Assembly (NCBI GenBank): GCA_024743195.1
Contig: JANSXE010000002.1
Span: 428,136-492,135, forward strand
Length of the DNA stretch: 64,000 nucleotides
Source of the DNA: Alphaproteobacteria bacterium
GTDB lineage: Bacteria > Pseudomonadota > Alphaproteobacteria > UBA8366 > Aestuariispiraceae
Direction of reading: 5' to 3'
Part shown: in pieces, positions 45,490 through 54,575 of the stretch
How the letters are laid out: every line of letters starts with the position of its first letter
How positions within the stretch are numbered: position 1 is the stretch's first letter
Program-made: the position numbers and the translations under genes
Notes under the pieces: model-generated
Seen by the model: the letters and a program-made list of their open reading frames with translations, nothing else
Databases searched by the model: none
What the model was told of the DNA's origin: nothing

Positions 45490-46740
45490 TCAGCTCTCGA
45501 AGTCGCGGGCGTCTTCGATGACCTTGCCGTCGTTGGGGAGCGCGCCGGGGGCGGCGGGGTCGATGGCGGCCTTGAGCTTGAAGACGGCCTGGGCGGTCTC
45601 GGCCAGCGCGGCCGGGTCCAGGTCGGCCTCCGCCTCCACCTTCAGGGTCAGCACGTCGAGCTTGCGGGCGTCGCTTTCGACCACCAGGCGGGCCTTCAGC
45701 ACCTCCGGATGGCGGGCGGCGAAGGCGGCGACCTGTTCGGGGCGCACGAACATGCCGCGCACCTTGGTCGTCTGGTCGGCGCGGCCCATCCAGCCCTTGA
45801 TGCGCGGGGCCGTGCGCCCGCAGGGGCTCTCCCCCGGCAGGATCGCAGACAGGTCGCCGGTCGCGAAGCGGATCAGCGGGTAGTCGGGATTGGCGAGCAG
45901 CGTCACCAGCACCTCGCCGACCTCGCCCTCCGGCACGGGATCGCCGGTTCCGGGGCGGACGATCTCGATCAGCGCGTGCTCGTCGGCGATCATGCCCTCC
46001 TTGGCCGGGCTCTCATAGGCGACGAGGCCGAGATCGGCGGTGCCGTAGCTCTGCAGGGTCGCGATCCCGCGCGCCTCGTACTCGTCCCGCATGGAGGGGA
46101 AGAGCGGCCCGCCGCCGACCATCGCCTTCTCGAAGAACAGCGGCGCGCCGATCTCGTCCGCCTTGTCGAGCAGGATCTTCACGAAATCCGGCGTGCCGCA
46201 ATAGGCGGTGGCGCGATAGAAGCCGGCCGCCTGGACCTGCGCCTCCGTATTGCCGACGCCGCCGGGGATCACCGGCACGCCGAGCGCGTGGGCCGCGCTT
46301 TCGAACATGTGGCCGGCCGGCGTCAGGTGATAGCTGAAGCTGTTGAGCGCGACGTCGCCCTTGCGGAAGCCCGCCGCATGGAAGGCGCGCGCGAACCGCC
46401 ACCAGTCGCGCCCGAAGCCTTCCGGGTCCGCGATCGGCCCGGGCGAGACGAAGAGCCGCGCCAGATCCGCCGTCGCCGTGGCGGCCAACCCGCCGAAGGG
46501 CGGATGCTGCGCCTGGCGCGCCATCAGGTCGCTCTTGCGGGTGACGGGAAGGGTCTTGAGGCCGTCGAGCGTCAGCGCGCCGGCGTCGACGTCCTTGAGC
46601 GTCTCGGCCCAATAGGCGCCGCCCACCTTGGCGCGCCCGACCTGCGCGCGCAGCGCCTGGGTCCAGGCGGCCTGGCGCTCGTCGGCGCTGCGCGTCTCCA
46701 GCGCGTCGTAGAAGGCGTCGTCGCGGGCGGCTTCGCTCAT
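45490..46740 (-). CDS. Phenylacetate-CoA ligase-like AMP-forming enzyme
   Basis: The 416-residue ANL-superfamily protein resembles PaaK: SYHLTPAGHMFESAAHALGV, MVGGGPLFPSMRDEYEARG, LQSYGTADLGLVAYE and IRFATGDLSAILPGESPCGRT. The hinge and C-terminal domain (KGWMGRADQTTKVRGMFVRPEQV) are present. It would activate an aromatic or other carboxylate to its CoA thioester. It is the last gene of the operon behind the acyl-CoA synthetase and the ABC transporter. No phenylacetate oxygenase genes are in view, so the substrate may differ. Confidence 0.88.
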   Translation of the reverse strand: MSEAARDDAFYDALETRSADERQAAWTQALRAQVGRAKVGGAYWAETLKDVDAGALTLDGLKTLPVTRKSDLMARQAQHPPFGGLAATATADLARLFVSPGPIADPEGFGRDWWRFARAFHAAGFRKGDVALNSFSYHLTPAGHMFESAAHALGVPVIPGGVGNTEAQVQAAGFYRATAYCGTPDFVKILLDKADEIGAPLFFEKAMVGGGPLFPSMRDEYEARGIATLQSYGTADLGLVAYESPAKEGMIADEHALIEIVRPGTGDPVPEGEVGEVLVTLLANPDYPLIRFATGDLSAILPGESPCGRTAPRIKGWMGRADQTTKVRGMFVRPEQVAAFAARHPEVLKARLVVESDARKLDVLTLKVEAEADLDPAALAETAQAVFKLKAAIDPAAPGALPNDGKVIEDARDFES

Positions 46741-46789
46741 GGGGGGCCCCTTCGGGAAAATCGGGTCGGCGCGCGCGGGCGGCGCGGCC

Positions 46790-47641
46790 TTACAGCCAGC
46801 GCTTGCGGCGCTTGTAGTGCTTCACCTGGCGGAAGTTCTTGCGGCCCTCGGTCGAGAGGCCGAGATAGAACTCCTTCACGTCCTCGTTCGACAGGAGCGC
46901 GTCGGCGTCGCCGTCCATCACCACCCGGCCGCTTTCCAGGATGTAGCCGTAATCGGCGTAGCGCAGCGCCACATTGGTGTTCTGCTCGGCCAGCAGGATG
47001 GTCACGCCCTCTTCCTGGTTGAGTTTCTTCACGATCTCGAAGATCTGCTCCACCAGCTGCGGGGCGAGGCCCATGGAGGGCTCGTCCAGGAGGATGATCT
47101 TGGGTTTGGCCATCAAGGCGCGGCCGATCGCGCACATCTGCTGCTCGCCGCCCGAGGTGTAGCCGGCCTGGCTCTTGCGGCGCTCCTTCAGGCGCGGGAA
47201 ATACGCGTAGACCATCTCCAGGTCCTGCTTCACGTCGGCCGCGGCCCCGCGGGTGTAGGCGCCGGTCAGCAGGTTCTCCTCGATCGTCAGATGTTCGAAA
47301 CAGTGACGGCCCTCCATCACCTGGACGCAGCCGCGCTTCACCAGATCGTTGGCGGTCAGGTCCTGGACCTGCTCTCCGGCGAGTTCGATCGTCCCCTTGG
47401 TGACCTCGCCGCGCTCGGCCTTCAACAGGGTGGAAATCGATTTCAGCGTCGTCGTCTTGCCGGCGCCGTTGGCGCCGAGCAGGGCGACGATCTTGCCCTT
47501 GGGCACCGAGAGGGAGACGCCCTTGAGCACCAGGATCACATGGTCGTAGACCACCTCCACATTGTTGACGCTGAGCAGGATCTCAGCGCCCGCGTCGGGG
47601 GCGGGTGCGGACTCCGTCGGATCCACGGCGGTTGCGCTCAT
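46790..47641 (-). CDS. livF: Branched-chain amino acid-type ABC transporter ATPase (LivF)
   Basis: The 283-residue ATPase has Walker A GANGAGKT (56-63), signature YTSGGEQQM and Walker B IILLDEPSMGLAP. It has the LivF-specific VQVMEGRHCFEHLTIEENLL. N- and C-terminal extensions make it longer than E. coli LivF, as is usual in members linked to acyl-CoA ligases. It pairs with LivG encoded in the same operon. Confidence 0.93.
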   Translation of the reverse strand: MSATAVDPTESAPAPDAGAEILLSVNNVEVVYDHVILVLKGVSLSVPKGKIVALLGANGAGKTTTLKSISTLLKAERGEVTKGTIELAGEQVQDLTANDLVKRGCVQVMEGRHCFEHLTIEENLLTGAYTRGAAADVKQDLEMVYAYFPRLKERRKSQAGYTSGGEQQMCAIGRALMAKPKIILLDEPSMGLAPQLVEQIFEIVKKLNQEEGVTILLAEQNTNVALRYADYGYILESGRVVMDGDADALLSNEDVKEFYLGLSTEGRKNFRQVKHYKRRKRWL

Positions 47642-47690
47642 CGGGCGTCTCCCTCGTTCGGCTTACTCTACCCTAGTCGGCGCGCGCGGC

Positions 47691-49025
47691 TCAGCTGCAG
47701 TCGCGCGCTTCGATGCCCTGCTCCGCGGCGTAGGCCTCGGCCTCCGCCTCGAGGATCGGGCGGGTGAGGTCGGTCATGGCCGGCACCCAGTCGCTGACCA
47801 TCTCGTACTCGCTCCCGTTCCACTGCTGGATCAGGATCGCCGGGTTCAGGCCCTCGTGGTTCTCGCAGGTGACCTTGGTCGGCGGCACCAGCCCGGTGAC
47901 GCCGAGCGCCTCGATCTCCCCGGCCGTCAGGTCGAGATTCTCGAGCGCCCACTGCATCTGCTCGCCGGTGATGACCTGGCCCTCGCCGAAATGGGCCTGG
48001 GCGTCGCGGATCGCCTCGACGGCGACGATGGCGTTGTTGAGGCCGCGATTGTAGAGCACGCGGCCCATCTGGTCGCCCTTACCGGCGGCCAGGCCCTTGT
48101 CGTAGACATGCTCCTTCAGGTCGGCGTAGACCGCGAAGTCGTCGCCCGGCCCGTGGAAGCTGGCCGCCTTGTAGCCGACCGCGCCGTCGCCCCCGGCCTC
48201 GACCGCGTCCTCGCCCGCCGACCACCAGTTGCCGATGAACTTGTCCATCGGGAACTTGATCGAGGCGGCCTCGTTCACGGCCGTGCTGTTCATCGCGCCC
48301 CAGCCCCACATGATGATGTAGTCCGGACGCTGACGGCGGATCTGCAGGAAGATCGACTTCTGCTCCGTCATCGAGGCCGGCGGCACCGGGTATTTGGCGT
48401 AGGTGAAGCCGAACTGCTCCGCCATCACGTCCAGCGTCGGGATCGGCTCCTTGCCGTAGGGGTGATCGAGATGGATGTAGGCGAAGTCCATCCCGTTCAG
48501 CGCGTCCATGCCGCCTTCCTGGTCGGCGATGTACCGGATGATGGCGGTCGCCTGGTTCCAGTAGGTCGACGGGAAGTTGAAGACGTAGGGGAAGAAGCGC
48601 CCGTCCGCGGCCGAGGTGCGGCCGTAGCCCATCGACAGGATCGGGATCTTGTCCTGCGTCGCCTTCTCGATCAGCGCGTAGGTGATGCCGGTCGACCAGG
48701 GGCTGTAGAAGGTCGCGCCGGAGCCTTCGTTCTTGGTGCGGTCGTAGCACTCCACGCCGCGGTCGGTGTTGTAGCCGGTCTCGCACTCGACCACGTTGAT
48801 CTTGACGCCGTTGATCCCGCCGTCGCGCTCGTTGATCAGCGTGAAATAGTCGGCGAAGCCGTCGGCCAGCGAGATGCCGCCCGGGGCGAACGGCCCGGTG
48901 CGGTAGACCAGCGAGGGCACGACCTGCTCCTCGGCCGAAGCCGGCGCCGGCTGGGCGACCAGACCGCCCGTCGCCATCACCGCCCCGGCGGTGAGGCCCA
49001 ACAGGGCCTTCCGGGTGATGCTCAT
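47691..49025 (-). CDS. livK: ABC transporter substrate-binding protein (LivK type)
   Basis: The 444-residue periplasmic protein has a signal peptide (KALLGLTAGAVMATGGLVAQ, then PAPASAEE) and the type I binding fold with LADGFADYFTLINERDGGINGVKI and the VVECETGYNTDRGVECYDRT segment found in transporter-linked binding proteins of this operon type. ATG 49025 follows GGGAGAAA. The family binds amides, short organic acids and aromatic acids as well as amino acids, so its gene name is a class label only. Confidence 0.92.
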   Translation of the reverse strand: MSITRKALLGLTAGAVMATGGLVAQPAPASAEEQVVPSLVYRTGPFAPGGISLADGFADYFTLINERDGGINGVKINVVECETGYNTDRGVECYDRTKNEGSGATFYSPWSTGITYALIEKATQDKIPILSMGYGRTSAADGRFFPYVFNFPSTYWNQATAIIRYIADQEGGMDALNGMDFAYIHLDHPYGKEPIPTLDVMAEQFGFTYAKYPVPPASMTEQKSIFLQIRRQRPDYIIMWGWGAMNSTAVNEAASIKFPMDKFIGNWWSAGEDAVEAGGDGAVGYKAASFHGPGDDFAVYADLKEHVYDKGLAAGKGDQMGRVLYNRGLNNAIVAVEAIRDAQAHFGEGQVITGEQMQWALENLDLTAGEIEALGVTGLVPPTKVTCENHEGLNPAILIQQWNGSEYEMVSDWVPAMTDLTRPILEAEAEAYAAEQGIEARDCS

Positions 49026-49119
49026 GTTACGTTTCTCCCACATTTTGGTTTGCCTCCTCGGTTGTCCCATTCGATGGGTCGCCCTCTTGTCGTCGAGGGG
49101 TTTTTCATGCGGCCCCGCC

Positions 49120-50199
49120 CTAGTGCGGGAAGGGCCACAATCTCAGCTTCTCCTTCGCGATCTGCCACAGCCGGGCGAGCCCGTGCGGCTCCACGATCAG
49201 GAAGAAGATGATGGCGGCGCCGAACACCATGAACTCCAGATGGCTGACCACGTCGGTCGCCAACTGCAGCCCGAACCAGCCCGGCACGTTGTTCAAGAGA
49301 ATCGGCAGCAGGAAGATGAAGGCCGCGCCGAAGAAGGAGCCGAGCACGCTGCCCAGCCCGCCGACGATGATCATGAACAGCACCTGGAAGGAGCGTTCGA
49401 TGTCGAAGGCGGTCGGCTCCACCGTGTTGATGTAGCAGAAGGACCAGAGCGCGCCCGCGACGCCGCAATAGAAGCTGGAGATCGCGAAGGCGGTCAGCTT
49501 GGTCTGCAGGGGCTTGATGCCGATCAGCTCGGCCGCGATGTCCATGTCGCGGATCGCCATCCAGGAGCGCCCGATGCGCGAGCGCACCATATTGCGCGCC
49601 AGCAGCGCCAGGACGATGACGAAGGCGAGCACGAAGAGGTATTTCGCCTCCGGCGAGGCGCTCGCCCCGGTGACGTAAAAGCCCAGGATCGTCTCCGGCG
49701 GCGCCGAGGGCACGCCCGAGATCGAGTAGTTCACGAACCACGGCACCTTCTGGAACAGCCACAGTAGGAAGAACTGCGCGGCCAGCGTCGCCACCGCCAG
49801 ATAGAAGCCTTTGATCCGCAAGGACGGCAGGCCGAAGATCACGCCGATCGAGGCCGCGAACAGCCCGCCGCCCAGGATCGGGACCCAGACCGGCATGAAC
49901 TCCGGCATGTTGGTCGCGATCTTGTAGGACATGTAGGCCCCGGCCGCCATGAAGCCGCCGGTGCCGAGCGAGAGCTGGCCGCAATAGCCCGTCAGGATGT
50001 TGAGGCCGAGCGCCGCGATCGACAGGATCAGGACTGGCAGCAGGATCGATTCCAGCCAGTACTGGCTGCCCACCACCGGCACGACGAAGATCGCGATCAG
50101 CACGACGGCGATCACGAAGACGCGGTCCATCGGGATCGGCAGCAGCTGCTGGTCGGCGGCGTAGGAGGTTTTGAATTGACCGGCTTCGCGGTAGAACAT
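49120..50199 (-). CDS. livM: ABC transporter permease (LivM type)
   Basis: The 359-residue permease has eight to ten helices. ALGLNILTGYCGQLSLGTGGFMAAGAY is the family mark, and the coupling loop is RSWMAIRDMDIAAELIGIKPLQTKLTAF. It has an N-terminal soluble arm of about 25 residues. Translation starts 14 bases after livH ends. It forms the membrane channel with LivH. Confidence 0.94.
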   Translation of the reverse strand: MFYREAGQFKTSYAADQQLLPIPMDRVFVIAVVLIAIFVVPVVGSQYWLESILLPVLILSIAALGLNILTGYCGQLSLGTGGFMAAGAYMSYKIATNMPEFMPVWVPILGGGLFAASIGVIFGLPSLRIKGFYLAVATLAAQFFLLWLFQKVPWFVNYSISGVPSAPPETILGFYVTGASASPEAKYLFVLAFVIVLALLARNMVRSRIGRSWMAIRDMDIAAELIGIKPLQTKLTAFAISSFYCGVAGALWSFCYINTVEPTAFDIERSFQVLFMIIVGGLGSVLGSFFGAAFIFLLPILLNNVPGWFGLQLATDVVSHLEFMVFGAAIIFFLIVEPHGLARLWQIAKEKLRLWPFPH

Positions 50200-50213
50200 C
50201 GCCTTCTATCCCC

Positions 50214-51137
50214 TTACACGCGCTCGATGATCTTTTCGCCGAACAGGCCCTGCGGTCGGAAGACCAGGAAGGCCAGCGCGACGATGTAGGCGAACCACTC
50301 CTCAATCGCGCCGCCCAGCATCTGGCCGACATAGACCTCGGCCAGCTTCTCGCCCGCGCCGATGATCAGCCCGCCGATGATGGCGCCCGGGATCGAGGTG
50401 AAGCCGCCCAGGATGAGGACCGGCAAGGCCTTCAGCGCCAGGATCGCGAGCGAGAACTGCACGCCCAGCTTCGAGCCCCACATGATGCCCGCGACCAGCG
50501 CCACGAAGCCCGCCACCGACCAGACGATGACCCAGATCGTGTTCAGCGGGATGCCGACCGACAAGGCCGCCTGGTGGTCGTCGGCCACCGCGCGCAGCGC
50601 CCGCCCGATGCGGGTGTAGTGGAAGAACAGCGCCAGCACGAGCACCAGCACGCTCGCCACCGCGGCGGCGAACAGATCCGCCTGCTGGATCATCGCGTCG
50701 CCCATGAAGACCACGTCGTCGGGGATCCCGACCTCCAGCGGCTTGATGTTGGAGCCCCAGATCAGCTCCCCGAAGCCCTCCAGGAAGATCGCGATGCCGA
50801 TCGTCGCCATGAAGAGCGAGATGTGCGGCTGATTGACCAGCGGGCGCAGCACCACCCGCTCGACCACGAAGGCCAAGAGGATCATCACCCCCATGGTGAG
50901 GATGAAGCTCGCCCAGATCGGCAGGCCCAACTCGATGAATCCCACGAAGTTGAGCGCCGCGAACAGCACCATCACGCCCTGGGAGAAGTTGAACACGCTG
51001 GAGGCCTTGAAGATCAGCACGAAGCCGAGCGCGACCAGCGCGTACATCACGCCGCTCATCAGCCCGCCGATCAGCACCTCGAAGAAGAACCAGAGGTCGA
51101 AGGGGTCTATCCCGAAAAGCCCAGCAAACGCTTCCAT
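50214..51137 (-). CDS. livH: ABC transporter permease (LivH type)
   Basis: The 307-residue inner-membrane permease has about eight helices. MSGVMYALVALGFVLIFKAS near the N-terminus and the coupling loop GRALRAVADDHQAALSVGIPLNTI are typical. It lies 18 bases after livG in the same operon. Confidence 0.94.
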   Translation of the reverse strand: MEAFAGLFGIDPFDLWFFFEVLIGGLMSGVMYALVALGFVLIFKASSVFNFSQGVMVLFAALNFVGFIELGLPIWASFILTMGVMILLAFVVERVVLRPLVNQPHISLFMATIGIAIFLEGFGELIWGSNIKPLEVGIPDDVVFMGDAMIQQADLFAAAVASVLVLVLALFFHYTRIGRALRAVADDHQAALSVGIPLNTIWVIVWSVAGFVALVAGIMWGSKLGVQFSLAILALKALPVLILGGFTSIPGAIIGGLIIGAGEKLAEVYVGQMLGGAIEEWFAYIVALAFLVFRPQGLFGEKIIERV

Positions 51138-51155
51138 ATCCGAACCGCCCCCTCG

Positions 51156-52004
51156 TCAGTCGTGCGCCACGCCCAGATAGGCGTCGATCACGGCCTGGTT
51201 GTTGCGCACCTCGTCCGGCGTGCCGTCGGCCAGCTTGGAGCCGTAGTCCAGCACCACCACCCGGTCGGACAGGTCCATGACCACACCCATGTCGTGCTCG
51301 ATCAGCGCGATCGTGGTGCCGAAATACTCGTTCACGTCGATGATGAAGCGCGACATGTCCTCCTTCTCCTCGAGGTTCATGCCCGCCATCGGCTCGTCCA
51401 GCAGCAGGAGCGTCGGCTCCGCGGCGAGCGCCCGGCCCAGCTCGACCCGCTTCTGCAGCCCGTAGGGCAGCCGGCCGACCGGCGTCTTGCGCACCGCCTG
51501 GATCTCCAGGAAGTCGATCACCCGCTCGACATGTTCGCGGTGCTCGATCTCCTCCGAGCGGCCGCGGCCGATATAGAGCGCCTGCTCCGCCAGCGTCGCC
51601 TTCTGCTTCAGGATGCGGCCCGTCATGATGTTGTCGAGGGTCGACATACCCTTGAACAGCGCGATGTTCTGGAAGGTGCGCGCGATCCCGTTGGAGGCGG
51701 CGATGTAGGGCCGCATCGGGCTGTAGCTCTTGCCCAGATACCAGATCGAGCCTTCCTGCGGCTGATAGAAGCCGTTGATCACGTTCAGCATCGAGGACTT
51801 GCCGGCGCCGTTCGGCCCGATGATCGAGCGCACCTCGCCCCGGCGGACGTCGAAGGAGACGTCGCTCAACGCCTTCACCCCGCCGAAGCGCATGGTGATG
51901 TTCTCGGCCTTCAGGATCACCTCGCCGATCCGGTTGGGCCGGCCGACCGTTCCGGCCGCCGCCGTGGGCGTCTCGGCCGCCGGGGCCGCTCCGCTGTCGT
52001 TCAT
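51156..52004 (-). CDS. livG: Branched-chain amino acid-type ABC transporter ATPase (LivG)
   Basis: The 282-residue ATPase has Walker A GPNGAGKS (63-70), signature LPYGLQKRVELGRAL (a Tyr-Gly variant of LSGGQ usual in the LivG group) and Walker B LLLLDEPMAGMN. NGIARTFQNIALFKGMSTLDN is typical. An Ala/Thr-rich arm of about 25 residues precedes the domain. Confidence 0.93.
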   Translation of the reverse strand: MNDSGAAPAAETPTAAAGTVGRPNRIGEVILKAENITMRFGGVKALSDVSFDVRRGEVRSIIGPNGAGKSSMLNVINGFYQPQEGSIWYLGKSYSPMRPYIAASNGIARTFQNIALFKGMSTLDNIMTGRILKQKATLAEQALYIGRGRSEEIEHREHVERVIDFLEIQAVRKTPVGRLPYGLQKRVELGRALAAEPTLLLLDEPMAGMNLEEKEDMSRFIIDVNEYFGTTIALIEHDMGVVMDLSDRVVVLDYGSKLADGTPDEVRNNQAVIDAYLGVAHD

Positions 52005-52116
52005 CGAGGATCGCCTCCCTGACTTGTCCGGCGGGGTCGGGGCGAAAGCGCCCCGCCGCGCCCGGTCTTTTCGTTCGGTCCGCGCGATCCGGCGCCGGCC
52101 GCGCCGGAGCCGCCGG

Positions 52117-54141
52117 TCATTCGGCCGCCGCCTTCGGCGCGGCCGCGCCGGCTGCGCCCTCGTAGGTCTCCGCGTCGTAGATCAGGCAGGTCGCCTCCAG
52201 CACGCCCTTGCGGCCGTCCTCGAAGGTGATCTCGCTGGAGATCGAGGCCTCGCGCGCGGCCGGGTCGTAGAGCGCGTCGATCAGCGGCTTGTACTTGTCC
52301 GCGATGAAGCCGCGGCGCACCTTGCTGGTGCGGGTCAGCTCGCCGTCGTCGGCGTCCAGCATCTTCGGCAGCAAGAGGAAGCGCTTGATCTGCGAGCCGG
52401 CGACCATCTCCTCCTTCGAAAGGTCGCGGTTCACCTGCTCAACATGCGCCTTCACGATGTCGTAGACTTCGCGCCGGGACGACAGGTCCTGATAGGAGGC
52501 GTAGGAGAGGTTGTTGCGCTCGGCCCAGTTCCCGACCGCCTCCAGGTCGATGTTGATGAAGGCGGCGCAATAGTCGCGCTCGTGCCCGAAGGCGACGGCT
52601 TCCTTGATGTTGGGGAAGAACTTCAGCTTGTTCTCGATGTATTTCGGCGCGAACAGGCCGCCGTGGGTCAGCTTGCCCACGTCCTTGGCGCGGTCGATGA
52701 TCCGCAGGTGGCCGTTCTCGTCGATGAAGCCGGCGTCTCCGGTCAGCACGAAGCCGTCCGGGGTCTTGGCCTTCTCCGTCGCCTCGGGGCTCTTGAAATA
52801 CTCCAGGAACACGCCCGGGCCGCGGAACAGCACCTCGCCGTCCTCGGCGATCTTGATCTCGACGCCCGGCGCCGGGGTGCCGACCGTGTCGGGATAGACC
52901 TCGCCGTCCGGCTGGATGGTGACGAAGACCGCCGCCTCGGTCGAGCCGTAGAGCTGCTTCAGATTGATCCCGATCGACCGGTAGAAATCGAAGATGTCCG
53001 GCCCGATCGCCTCGCCGGCCGTGTAGCCGACGCGCACCCGGGTCAGCCCCAGGACGTTCTTCAGCGGCCCGTAGATCAGGAGTTCGCCGAGCCGGTACTT
53101 AAGCCGGTCCAGGAAGGGGGTGGGCCGGCCGTTCAGGATGTCGACGCCGACCTTCTGCGCGTGGTCGATGAAATAGTGGAAGATCCTGCGCTTGATGGCG
53201 CTGGCGTCCTCCATCCGGATCATCACCGTGGTCAGCAGGTTCTCGAAGATGCGCGGCGGGGCGAAGAAATAGGTCGGCCCCAGTTCGCGCAGGTCGGTCA
53301 GGACGGTGTCGGAATTCTCCGGGCAGGCGACGCAGAAGCCGCAGATATAGGCCTGGCCGTAGGAGAAGATATGGTCGCCGATCCAGGCCATCGGCAGATA
53401 GGCCAGACAGTCGTCGCTCGCCGTCAGCCCTTCGAACTGGGCGCCGGCGTAGGCCGCCTTCATGACGTTCGAGAAGCTGAGCATCACCCCCTTCGGATTG
53501 CCCGTCGTGCCCGAGGTGTAGGGGATGATCGAGACGTCCGAGCCCTGACCCTTGTCGATCTCGGCGTCGACGAAGCCGGGTTCGGCGGCGAGTTTGGCGT
53601 CGCCCTCCTCCAGCACCGCCTCGTAGGAATGCAGGAAGGGGTGGGTGTAGTCGCGCACGCCGCGCTCGTCGTCATAGACGATGGTCTCGAGCTTCGGCAG
53701 CTTGTCCTTGATGGAGAGCAGCTTGTCGACCTGCTCCTGGTCCTCGACGACGGCGAAGCGGACCTCCGAATGCTCCAGCGGGAACAGGATCTCGGCCGCC
53801 ACCGAATCCTGATAGACCGGCACCGGCACCGCGCCCAGCGCCTGCGCCATGCACATGGTCCAATAGAGCCGCGGCCGGTTGTCGCCGATGATCGCAACCC
53901 GGTCGCCGCGCTGCAGGCCGAGCGCCGCCATGCCGGCCGCGTAGCGGTAGATCTCGGTCTTGACCTCGGACCAGCTCCAGGACTGCCAGATGCCGAGATC
54001 CTTCTCGCGCATCGCAGGCCGGTCGCCCAGATGCTCCGCATTGTAGCGCAGCAGCTTCGGAAAGGTGTCGTACCGGTCGATGTCCGGCAAGTGCGCCGCG
54101 CGCGGCAAATCGGCCGCGGCGTGCGTCGAAGACGCGCCCAT
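52117..54141 (-). CDS. Long-chain acyl-CoA synthetase-like AMP-binding enzyme
   Basis: The 674-residue adenylating enzyme has the P-loop YTSGTTGNPKG (208-218), GYTAGEAIGP, LKQLYGSTEA and the hinge VLTGDAGFIDENGHLRIIDRAKD. TRTSKVRRGFIADKY lies near the C-terminus. It converts a fatty or aryl-alkanoic acid to its CoA ester. As first gene of an operon with a complete importer, it could trap the imported acid. ATG 54141 lies 9 bases after GGGAGG. The divergent tetR gene and its operator-like repeats lie upstream. Confidence 0.94.
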   Translation of the reverse strand: MGASSTHAAADLPRAAHLPDIDRYDTFPKLLRYNAEHLGDRPAMREKDLGIWQSWSWSEVKTEIYRYAAGMAALGLQRGDRVAIIGDNRPRLYWTMCMAQALGAVPVPVYQDSVAAEILFPLEHSEVRFAVVEDQEQVDKLLSIKDKLPKLETIVYDDERGVRDYTHPFLHSYEAVLEEGDAKLAAEPGFVDAEIDKGQGSDVSIIPYTSGTTGNPKGVMLSFSNVMKAAYAGAQFEGLTASDDCLAYLPMAWIGDHIFSYGQAYICGFCVACPENSDTVLTDLRELGPTYFFAPPRIFENLLTTVMIRMEDASAIKRRIFHYFIDHAQKVGVDILNGRPTPFLDRLKYRLGELLIYGPLKNVLGLTRVRVGYTAGEAIGPDIFDFYRSIGINLKQLYGSTEAAVFVTIQPDGEVYPDTVGTPAPGVEIKIAEDGEVLFRGPGVFLEYFKSPEATEKAKTPDGFVLTGDAGFIDENGHLRIIDRAKDVGKLTHGGLFAPKYIENKLKFFPNIKEAVAFGHERDYCAAFINIDLEAVGNWAERNNLSYASYQDLSSRREVYDIVKAHVEQVNRDLSKEEMVAGSQIKRFLLLPKMLDADDGELTRTSKVRRGFIADKYKPLIDALYDPAAREASISSEITFEDGRKGVLEATCLIYDAETYEGAAGAAAPKAAAE

Positions 54142-54286
54142 TGTCAAAACCTCCCTGGAGCCCTCTTGCGGGTCTTCTTGTTCTTCGCCCTGCGGCGAGG
54201 TGTTTTTCGCCCCGCGGCGTCAGGCCCCGTCGGGGCGCCGCGCCGCCTGTTCTTTTGTCGTCCGCTCTGTTGTCGTCCGTATCTCT

Positions 54287-54342
54287 TGTCGGTCGCTCTT
54301 TGTCGGTCGCTCTTTGTCGGTCGCTCTTTGTCGGTCGCTCTT
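54287..54342. repeat. Four 14-bp tandem repeats in the synthetase leader region
   Basis: TGTCGGTCGCTCTT occurs four times exactly, then a partial fifth copy. Decayed units precede it from about 54253 (TTGTCGTCCGCTCTG). It lies 146-201 bases upstream of the acyl-CoA synthetase start and could be part of its transcribed leader. Confidence 0.95.
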
Positions 54343-54505
54343 TGTCGGGCGCCCGTCGCGCCGGGAGGCGTTCTCGTCCGCGCCCGGCCCGTCAACTCGT
54401 TGCGCCCGAAACGGTCCAGCGCATCCTACTGAGTTTTCCCCGGATTCCCAAACCTGATTTCTGAAGCGGCGCCGACCCCCGCGGAACCGGGAGCGCCGCC
54501 TTCTT

Positions 54506-54523
54506 CCATACGCTTGCGTACGG
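54506..54523. promoter_or_regulatory. TetR-type operator candidate 1
   Basis: CCATACGCTTGCGTACGG is a near-perfect dyad with a perfect TACGC/GCGTA core. It shares its pattern with the dyad at 54551-54568; centres are 45 bases apart. Confidence 0.6.
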
Positions 54524-54550
54524 ACCTTAGTCGGGGTCATGATGCTGCGT

Positions 54551-54568
54551 CAATACGGTTGCGTATGG
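54551..54568. promoter_or_regulatory. TetR-type operator candidate 2
   Basis: CAATACGGTTGCGTATGG matches the first dyad at 14 of 18 positions and ends 7 bases before the tetR GTG. Binding here would block tetR initiation, which suggests autorepression. Confidence 0.6.
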
Positions 54569-54575
54569 AACGATC

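Larger units (their letters stand above)
54142..54575. other. Divergent regulatory region between the acyl-CoA synthetase operon and tetR
   Basis: This 434-base gap has no supported gene. It contains, from left to right, a GC-poorer leader, a 14-bp tandem array (54287-54342) with degenerate flanks, and two related 18-bp dyads close to tetR. Open frames crossing it are low-complexity products of the array. Confidence 0.6.

Noticed and set aside
49082..49105. Hairpin CCCTC/GAGGG followed by TTTTT on the plus strand between livM and livK
   Set aside because: All genes here run on the minus strand, the stem has only five pairs, and in the minus direction no U-tract follows.
54287..54342. Second array that could suggest CRISPR or phage attachment repeats
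   Set aside because: The 14-bp units are contiguous without spacers, and there is no integrase or tRNA nearby.
51775..54432. An 885-codon plus-strand frame opposite livG and the acyl-CoA synthetase
   Set aside because: Shadow of real genes. Its last part merely translates the 14-bp tandem array.
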